This document shows, in pieces, positions 56,260 through 64,000 of a DNA stretch of 64,000 bases. The notes below the pieces were generated by a model. It saw only the letters and a list, made by a program, of their open reading frames with translations. It made no database searches and had not been told where the DNA came from. Source of the stretch: Manis javanica (Eukaryota > Chordata > Mammalia > Pholidota > Manidae); NCBI RefSeq assembly GCF_040802235.1, contig NC_133167.1, forward strand, positions 41,724,001 through 41,788,000. The letters are read 5' to 3'. The position numbers and the translations under genes are program-made. Each line of letters begins with the position of its first letter. Positions within the stretch are counted from its first letter, which is position 1.

Positions 56260-56432
56260 AGTAGTCCCTAGCCCTGCCTGCATATTACAATCACCGGGAG
56301 TGTTTTAAGCATGTCAATGCCCTGGTCCCATAGACCAACTGAATCAGAATGTGAAGGTGGACTTAGGCATTGGCCGGTTTTGAAAAATTGTCAGGTGATT
56401 CTTGTATACATTCAGAATTGAGAACTATAGAT
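56260..56432. mobile_element. MER5A-like hAT DNA transposon relic
   Basis: 'gtagtccctagccctgcctgcatattacaatcaccgggagtgtttt', 'atgccctggtcccatagacc', 'aatcagaatgtg', 'ggcattggccggttttgaaaaattgtcaggtgattcttgtatacattcagaattgagaacta': palindromic-ended MER5A organisation. Confidence 0.7.
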
Positions 56433-56444
56433 TGGAACAGTGGT

Positions 56445-56592
56445 TCTAAACAGGAGAAGTTTTTATACCCCTGCTGGTCCAGGTGGCTTTCCTTCTTGCC
56501 ATTTAAATAAAAACATTCTGGGACAAGATCTAGGCATCACCAGTTTTTAAAAATTCCAATGTCCAACCAACTTTAGAAAACACTGGGTTAGA
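56445..56592. mobile_element. Second hAT-like relic next to MER5A
   Basis: 'acagtggttctaaacaggagaag' at the left, 'ggcatcaccagtttttaaaaattccaatgtccaacc' and 'gaaaacactggg' at the right suggest another Charlie/MER5-group remnant adjoining the first. Confidence 0.4.
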
Positions 56593-56799
56593 GAATTGCA
56601 TCCTGTGATCCACCATGCATCACTAATAGAGTGAAATTATGTTGTGTGGTAGCTCTTATGTATTAAAATCATACTTTCAGCCTTGAAGCTTAAGGCACAG
56701 AAAGGAATCCATATGCTGCTGTTTGTCTCCATTCTGATGCTTCAGTACACCCTTCTTATTGTTGATTCTTAATAAAATCAGAATAACAGAATTTTGAAA

Positions 56800-56945
56800 A
56801 CTGGAGACTTTAAGAGAAGAAATAACCTGACTCTTTCCTACACATATGAGAAATAAGAGGCTCAGAAAGCATAGTAGAATTGTTCCTGATCACTTGGGTA
56901 GTTAGTGACAGAGTGGGGTCCTCTGACTTAAATCTCTTCAGTCTT
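56800..56945 (-). repeat. MIR SINE, antisense
   Basis: 'cacatatgagaaataagaggctcagaaagcatagtagaattgttcctgatcacttgggtagttagtgacagagtggggtcctctgactt': diverged reverse-complement MIR. Confidence 0.5.
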
Positions 56946-59489
56946 CCTCCACAAGACTGGCTACATTAAGACTCTTAATTATGAGGTGACACACTAGAAG
57001 GGACAAGATTAATCTATAAAATCTACAACGTAAATGGATGGGATCAACGTGAACTTGTCCACAAAATTTTAGAACACTATAAGTAAAAGCTCCCTTGAAG
57101 CATGAAAATTTTATGTTAAAACAAGTAAATTAAACTATTTTTTAAAACCCAAGTACCCACATGGCATGTGTAAAGTTACTGGCCATGAGAATCCTTCAAG
57201 TCAAAAGACAGCCATTGGATGGCCATTCTGTGTATTTAGGAAGGCTAGGATTTTTAGGGACTTTAGACCTGGGAAAATATGGGGGTTTCCTACGGTCACA
57301 TGCTAAAGTGTAAAATGAAGTTTTGCCATCAGTACCTAGATCCTCAATCACGTGGCTGTTACGTGTTTTCATATCCTCTAAGTTGGTTAGCACAATTCCT
57401 GAATTAATCCAACATTGAAGAAATCAGAACAAAAGCAGGTCTCTTGGAGGGGTAAACTGAATATGAGTGCATTATGTTTGTTGAGTGTGCACACTTCCTG
57501 TATATTCATGACTCTAGTTTATAAGGTCTGTCTCCAACTATTTCCTGGCCATTATCTTTGCCAGTGGCTATGGTGAAAACAGTGGAGCATGCTGATCGAG
57601 CCTAAAAGTGACTTGTAGGAGGGAAAGTGAGTAGATCAGATCACAGAATTTGGATTCAGAGAGGTCTCCATGAACTAAAATGAATGACCAAAATCTAAGC
57701 AGATGAAATCCAGTGGGGAGAGAAGAATGCAAGTCCTTGTAGGTGGACACAGTGCACTGCATAGAGGGGAAGAGCACTTCCACTTACAACATTTGAGGGG
57801 TTGTTACTGAAGAGTTTCTAACCTTAAAGCCCCTAGGCCATGCATATGCCTTCAGGGGTCTGCAGTGCCACAGAAATTGCTTGTAAGCCTTTTATGGATG
57901 CATACAGTCTAGTCTTGTCTGTTTTTTTCCCTAGGGCCTGTAATGTTTATTAAATGCTCAAAATAAGAAAAACCAGATTTGACCTAAAGGTTATGACTGG
58001 AAAATATAAAAGGAAGCTACAGACAGAGTTGATCTCAATGTGAGGGAGAAATTTCTCAGTTAAACCTGTCTATTATCAAGCCTCACCCATGTTTTGGGTC
58101 AGCTGTCTCTAAAACTCTACCCCAAACTTTTAATTCAGAATATCTAAGAGGTATTTTCTTGTATCTGGAGATTTCAAGGGCTTCTTAGTAATTCCTGATT
58201 TGTTCCCCAGCTGGAGTTGGGGTTCTCATAGCTAGAGAAGAGTTCTGCCTCCCAGGCAGTCGGAGCCTCCGTTGCCTCTTAACAGATGACTGACTCCCTA
58301 CTGCCAGGATGTTTTTACAACAGGGAGCACCCTGCCAATTGGCTAGGGAGGTTCATCATGCTTTATAGTCTATTTATAATGTTTTTGTCTGTTAAAGTGA
58401 AGCCTTTAATGTATGTATTTAATGTGTAAGAATGCATAATCTTTAATAACTGATGAAGCCTCATAAGAAGAGTAATAGGTTTTTGCTTTTAAATCTAGCT
58501 GCAAATGCTAAATTAGTAATGGAGCAAACACACATCAGTATGGCCTCATTGGTTTGGACTCTACTGCTTCAGGTTTGTGATAATTGGCTGGACTGATATG
58601 TAATTTACTAAGTCAATCATCTTCTTTGTAATATAAATTAATAGAATACCCAAACATTTAAGAGACTAAAATAGCTGTGTTTAGGCACATTTAGGTACTC
58701 TATAAGCAACTACTGAATTGATCATTTATGAATTACTCTTATCTATGCATCACATCTTTTCTTGAGAGGAATCAGAGACTTAAGAAGTTGATATTGCCAA
58801 CCTTCAAATCTGAGTTCTTGGCATTCTTTGAAAAATGATTTTATCAGGTACTTATCTTCAGCTTTGGCTTCTGGGTTTGTTTGTTTTTCTCTCACCTGCC
58901 GTGTCCTGCTTGGCTGCTCTTTCAATTTATTATTCATACAAAGTATTTGAGAAAAAGTCTCTGTTGATTGCAGATATCAGATTTTTTCTCAGGCAGTTCG
59001 AATTTTTCTGGAGTGTTTGGAAAATCTGCTTTCTATTTGTTGTGTTGGGCTAAAAGTAAAATAATCAGAAAGGAAATAGCCGTTCATATGACTTGCCTTC
59101 ATTACCAGGTAACATCTCTGAGACAGCCCTCCCAAATCACTCCAGGCTGGGGCTATACAGGAGAGAACTCAGAGTCCTGAACCCCATCTCCTGCTCTTTC
59201 AACCCACAAGCTCACTGAACCTCTGCTTCATCTGGTGCATTCCTCCTCAAAAGGGCTCCATGGTTTAAAGTTTTGCTTTTTGAACATTTCCTTTTCCAAA
59301 GTGAAGGAACTATTTAGCATCCATTTCTCATCTTGTATTCAAGAACAGAGGAGCATGACTTCAGTCATGTTCTTAGATACAAACTGTTTCAATGTTGAGG
59401 CAGTCTGAGTTTAAGATTAAAGTCCAGTCTTCACATAATTGTAAAGTCAGGGAGAACAAGCCCCTCCCCTTCTGTGCACCTGAAAATGT
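56946..59489. other. Intergenic DNA, nothing recognised
   Basis: AT-rich sequence with only short chance open frames; no gene, RNA or clear repeat. Confidence 0.4.
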
Positions 59490-59865
59490 AGCTATGTTGC
59501 TTCTCTAATGTTTCCCCACTGCTGTCAGCCAGATCACATCCCCACTCCTTTGCCTGCACTAGACAGCCTCTCTCCTCCCTCACAGAGCCCACCTCCAAGT
59601 GTGAGGGAGCTTCCTGGTCTTTTCCTTTAGGACTCAGCTCAGCATCACCTGCCCTGTGAGATAGTCCTGTGCGCTGTGGTAGGCGCTACCCCACCCCCAT
59701 GCACTTGTGTGTTCCTCGTAAGTCATCTTGCTTTATGCAGAATCTATTTCCCTGATTGGATCCTTCACCTGAGTATATGCTCCTCCAGAGCAGAGTGCAT
59801 CTCTGGATTATTGCTTCTAGCACAGAGTGTGGCGAGATGTAATATATCCCCAATACAAATTTGTA
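59490..59865 (+). repeat. L2 LINE 3' end
   Basis: 'ccccactcctttgcctgcacta', 'gggagcttcctggtcttttcctttaggactcagctcagcatcacctgccctgtgaga', 'gtgtgttcctcgtaagtcatcttg', 'gagtatatgctcctccagagcagagtgcat', 'gcttctagcacagagtgtgg' follow L2 order. Confidence 0.55.
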
Positions 59866-60036
59866 GCATGAATAATTTTGTAGCATTACTGAGAGTATTA
59901 TAAGCATAAGACCTATAAAAGATGAACAGAATCAGTGAAATTACATATTCAGAGAGTCATTGTTAGGTAATTACTCTGAAATAGATGGGAAAGTTAAGGT
60001 TCTTCCAAATAATAGTATAAAAATTCCTTTAATGTA

Positions 60037-61195
60037 TGAACAAGTAGGACTACATCAAACTGAAAAGCTCCTGTACAGCAAAGAATACCACCAATAGAAC
60101 AAAAAGGTACCCTACAGTATGGGAGAATATATTCATAAGTGACAGATTCGATAAAGGGTTGACATCCAAAATATATAAAGGGCTCATGCACCTCAACAAA
60201 CAAAAAGCAAATCATCCAATTAAAAAATGGAGAGAGGAGCTGAACAGATAGTTCTCCAAAGAAGAAATTCAGATGGCCAACAGATACATGAAAAGATGCT
60301 CCCCCATCACTAGTCATCAGAGAAATGCAAATTAAAACCACAATGAGATATCATCTCACACCAGTAAGGATCACCACCATCCAAAAGACAAACAATAACA
60401 AATGTTGGCGAGGATGTGGAGAAAGGGGAACCCTCCTACACTGCTGGTGGGAATGTAAACTAGTTCAACCATTGTGGAAAGCAGTATGGAGGTTCCTCAA
60501 AATACTCAAAATACAAATACCATTTGACCCAGGAATTCCACTCCTAGGAATTTATGCTAAGAATGCAGCAGCCCAGTTTGAAAAAGACAAATGCACCCCT
60601 TTGTTTATCACAGCACTATTCACAATAGCCAAGAGCTGGAAGCAACCTAAATGTCCATTAGTAGATAAATGAATAAAGAAGAGGTGGTACATATACACAG
60701 TGGAATATTATTCAGCCATAAGAAGAAAACAAATCCTACCATGTGCAACAGCATGGATGGAGCTAGAGGGTATTGTGCTCAGTGAAATAAGCCAGGTGGA
60801 GAAAGACAAGTACCAAATGATTTCACTCATCTGTGGAGTATAAGAACAAAGGAAAAATTGAATGAGCAAAACACCAGAAGACTCACAGAACCCAAGAATG
60901 GACTAACAGTTACCAAAGGGAAAAGGACTGGGGAGGACGGGTGGGAAGGGAGAGATAAGAGGGGAGAGAAAAAGAAAGGAGGCATTATGATTAGCATGTA
61001 TAATGTGGGGGTGGGCACGGGGAGGGCTGTAAAACACAGACAAGACAAGTAGTGATTCTACAACATCTTACTACGGTGATTGACAATGACTGCAGTGGGG
61101 AATGTGGGGGGAACTTGGTGATGGGGGGAGTCTAGTAAACATAATGTTCCTCATGTAATTTTAGAGTAATGATATCAAAATTAAAAAAAAGAAGA
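60037..61195 (+). mobile_element. 5'-truncated L1 retrotransposon, forward
   Basis: Same family as the two antisense copies. It starts within ORF2 at the 'gactacatcaaactgaaaagctcc' region. The largest open stretch (60325-60672) covers the ORF2 C-terminal cysteine-bearing segment ([22 protein letters not shown]) and is ended by a TGA where related copies have a glycine-type codon. A G-rich 3'UTR and an A-rich tail follow (61180-61198). Clear target-site duplications were not found. Inactive. Confidence 0.93.
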
Positions 61196-63539
61196 AAAAG
61201 TACTCCTTCCATGAAAAGTTTCACTAAGCAATTGTATTTGTCAATAAATAATTTAGATACCTAGTCAGAATTAATACAAAATGTAATAGTGAAATTGTTT
61301 TTTTAAAGCAGATGTGCCTTCTTATTTTAAGTAGACAGAATATCTTATACTAGGCTTTAAAAATGCAGCCTGATGGAGATTCTTCTCCATTGTAACTCAG
61401 ATATGTGACAGACACAGTCATGGCTTTTGAGAAATGTTCCTTTTGAAACAGTGTCTCTGTTCTGAAACCAAAGAAAGCATTATAAGCTGACACTGATGAA
61501 ATACATTTTTATTTTCAGAAATTTCATATAAATAAAATCAAAGTATACTTTAAAATATCAAAGTAAAATAAGCATGAAAGTATAGTAAAACACTAAGTAA
61601 TTAAGACCAAGACTGATTAGAATTAATAACTGCTTGAATCAATAAAATATTTAAATACAAATATAATTACTTTCAAATAGAGATAGGACCTGGATGTAGG
61701 TTAGCTTGTGTTCTAGGAGAGATTCTGCTTTAAGCAATATAGCATGATCAGCAGCTCTGTCAGCCAGGGAATGCGGCCCTGATTTACCTCACCACAGAAA
61801 TGCTTCCATTGGCACATATTCACTGTAAGCTTTAATACAGTTTACACATTCAAGTAAAAATTACCCTTGAAACTGTGTTTACTCTCTTAATTTGCTTCTT
61901 CAGGAATGTGTCAAATGAAATTTTTTAATTAGCCTATTTCTGAATTACCCCAAATTTCCAATAAAGGAAGATTGAATTAATGAGAAATTTGTCATCTTAA
62001 AAGTTGACTGTGTGTTTGGGGGTGGGAGGTACCTGAAAACCCAATTTTCCATTTCATTCGTAAATGTGAGTTAATTTAAAATTACTTTTAATCCATATAC
62101 CGAGAGATGAGAGTACTAGGATATGGAATTTTAATTCTGAAAGAAAATTCTCAAAATGGCAAGTTCTGATTAGTAACTCAGTCAAATCATAACGTGCTTC
62201 CACTTTGTCAGCATTCCCGTCACAGAATTCTTAGCTTTTCAGTTCTAGGAATGATTGCTGAGACTTATGACTGGCTTAATAACCTGGGACATTGACCTGA
62301 GACAATGTGAAACATAAATGAAATATTCTCCAATCATGTGGATTTGAAGATAACACATGCATTTTTCAGCTGCGGTTTGGCACTACTTGGGTAAAGTTTG
62401 GAAAAAATAGGTGAGGAGAAAGAAAAGTAAAGTGAAGGATGTACATCCTTTGGGAAGGAGGAGTGGTGGAGGATGGTGAGAGGGTAGAAATACAGGCAAC
62501 TAAGCTTGTATTTACTTGGGCAACTAAGCACTGCTTCTGGGTTGGAAACCTCTGCTGTATCTTGAGTATAGCTGATTTCATAGAGTGCAACCTCCTGTTA
62601 GCCTTAAAAATGAAACAGTTATTTTACCAGCCAAAATACGGGTTTATTCGGGAATTGTAGAGAATCATAATTTGGGGCATGCAAGCTACAGCAAATCCAC
62701 AGGCATGGTCCCAGAACAAAGAAGAGGACCACTCTTACTGAGGAAGGGAGCCGAGTTGGGAGCCTTGTTCTAAGCAAAACGTCCACTGGGGTAAACAAGT
62801 CTTCACATGTTGTAGGCTTTCATTGGCTCCGCGGGGAGGCGGAAGGTGGAAGCCTACTTCTGCAGGGAGTGAAGTGGCTGAAACAGTATGGCTTCCCTCT
62901 CTTCCGTGGTCTGCGAATTTTGAAGAGTGATGGGTGGGAGAGCTTCCCCGCTGGCCTCCCCGTGCCATGCTATTGAGCTTTCCTTTTACTGATTTTCACA
63001 CTCCCAACCTGGCCAAATTGGCTTCCCGTCTTCAACATTCTCTTATTGGAAAGAGTGTTTGATTTGAAAAGCCATGGCAGGCAGGGAACTTTTGGACCCT
63101 GAGTTCTGTTGGGAAAATTGAGGAAATTATGGTAATTCCCACTCTCCCTCTGGACAGTTAATGCTTCCAGGCAGTTCTTTGTTTTTAGTTTCTTGTCTTT
63201 TCTCCCACTGAGATGGTCTCAGATATTTTCAGTTTTTTTGTTGCGATTCTTTATCTTACTCATCTTCTCATTCTAAGTGTATGACTATCTTGTAAGTCAT
63301 AGAAAAAAATTAATCTTATTTATTTTCCTTACCTACCCTTTCAGCCTGAGTAGCTTCACTCACCACTTTCTCCTCTAATCCTGACTCCCAAAGGAATTCT
63401 ATCCCCCCTATTTTTGGAATTTGTTCATATCCTACACTTTGCCTCCTCCATCTTAAAAAAACAAGCCCCAAAAGACTAAGAGAATCTTCCCTCGATTTTG
63501 CTTCCACTTCAAACTACAGCTTTATCTCTCTTCTTTCGA
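61196..63539. other. Intergenic DNA, no gene
   Basis: AT-rich to 62500, then mixed. Short open frames on both strands at 62334-62968 have no recognisable relatives. Confidence 0.4.
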
Positions 63540-63990
63540 CACCAAAATTCATACACGATTTGTCTATATTTGCTCTCTCTAACTTTCTGATCTCTCCTTG
63601 CAAATTGACTTCTATCTCCACAACTCCTTAGAAAAGGCACTGGTTAGGATTACTAGTAACTTTATAATTGACAAATCCAGAACCTGTTCAGTTCTCCCCT
63701 TCCTTGACTTCTTTGTAACATTATTGATCATTTTTTTTTAGTTCTCTTCCTACCTTTTTAACTTCTCCTCCTCAGTTTCTCTCATTTCTTCTGCCTCTTC
63801 ATCCTGACCCTTAAATGTTTCTGTTCATCTAGTATTTACTTGGTATCCTTAATCTAAATGTTCTCTCCCTGAGGTAGTCATGCATTCCACAGTGTCAATT
63901 ACCAATATGCCATCAACTACCAATATGAAATCTATTTTCTCTGCATTCACCCCTCTTTTGAGCTGCATTTATGTTTTAGTGAGAGCAGCT
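63540..63990 (+). repeat. Possible L2 internal fragment at window end
   Basis: 'aactccttagaaaaggcactggttaggattactagtaactttataattgacaaatcc' and 'tccttgacttctttgtaacattattgatca' resemble L2 ORF-region sequence; probably runs out of the window. Confidence 0.4.
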
Positions 63991-64000
63991 TTGACATGTA

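Noticed and set aside
60325-60672. 115-codon open frame as a gene
   Set aside because: L1 ORF2 remnant; the antisense frame at 59994-60341 is partly its shadow.
23046-64000. Expectation of a second gene (for example WDR75 exons) downstream
   Set aside because: No exon-like, splice-bounded coding segments recognised; the human spacing to WDR75 exceeds the DNA available here.

Overview
This window is AT-rich mammalian nuclear DNA with one confidently identified protein-coding gene, SLC40A1 (ferroportin, the cellular iron exporter), complete on the + strand. Eight coding exons between 3436 and 21746 join in frame into a 576-residue protein. Exon phases, splice sites and protein sequence match the mammalian gene throughout. 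No lineage-specific SINE (Alu, B1, carnivore SINEC, ruminant Bov-tA) was noticed by eye. Three fairly well-preserved L1 3' ends share one 3'UTR family that I associate, tentatively and from memory only, with pangolins; a laurasiatherian mammal is the safest statement.

Layout. 1-2690: upstream flank, with an old L1 scrap at the left edge. 2690-3540: CpG island with a TATA-like box, the transcription start region, the 5'UTR carrying a textbook iron-responsive element (IRE), and the start codon. 3479-21432: seven introns; the largest (4006-10487) carries a 1.6-kb antisense L1 with a 13-bp target-site duplication, plus L2 and MER20-like relics. 21747 to about 23045: 3'UTR with an early AATAAA and a late variant poly(A) signal. 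About 23050-64000: 41 kb with no recognisable protein-coding gene. It is built from L2, MIR, L1, MLT1-type LTR and hAT relics, simple repeats, and one isolated GC/CpG-rich island at about 42835-43300. In the human genome the next gene beyond the SLC40A1 3' end is WDR75, at a distance larger than this window shows, so the absence of a second gene is expected.

Regulation. The 5'UTR IRE is the sequence basis for translational repression by IRP1/IRP2 in iron-poor cells. Two pyrimidine-rich potential 3' splice sites lie between the IRE and the ATG; they could serve an alternative upstream first exon (the known FPN1B isoform type) and yield an IRE-less mRNA with the same protein. Two poly(A) signals about 1.2 kb apart could yield short and long 3'UTRs, and both candidate miR-485-3p sites lie only in the long form. 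The hepcidin-docking Cys326, Asp39, the TM11 His (512 here) and the cytoplasmic-loop lysines are all present, so the protein should be functional and hepcidin-responsive.

No undescribed system such as a defence island or new gene cluster is evident. The items most worth a second look are the orphan CpG island at 43 kb, the IRE-bypass splice architecture, the altered N-terminus and longer extracellular loop of ferroportin, and an inverted (twin-primed-looking) L1 at 48.4-49.0 kb.
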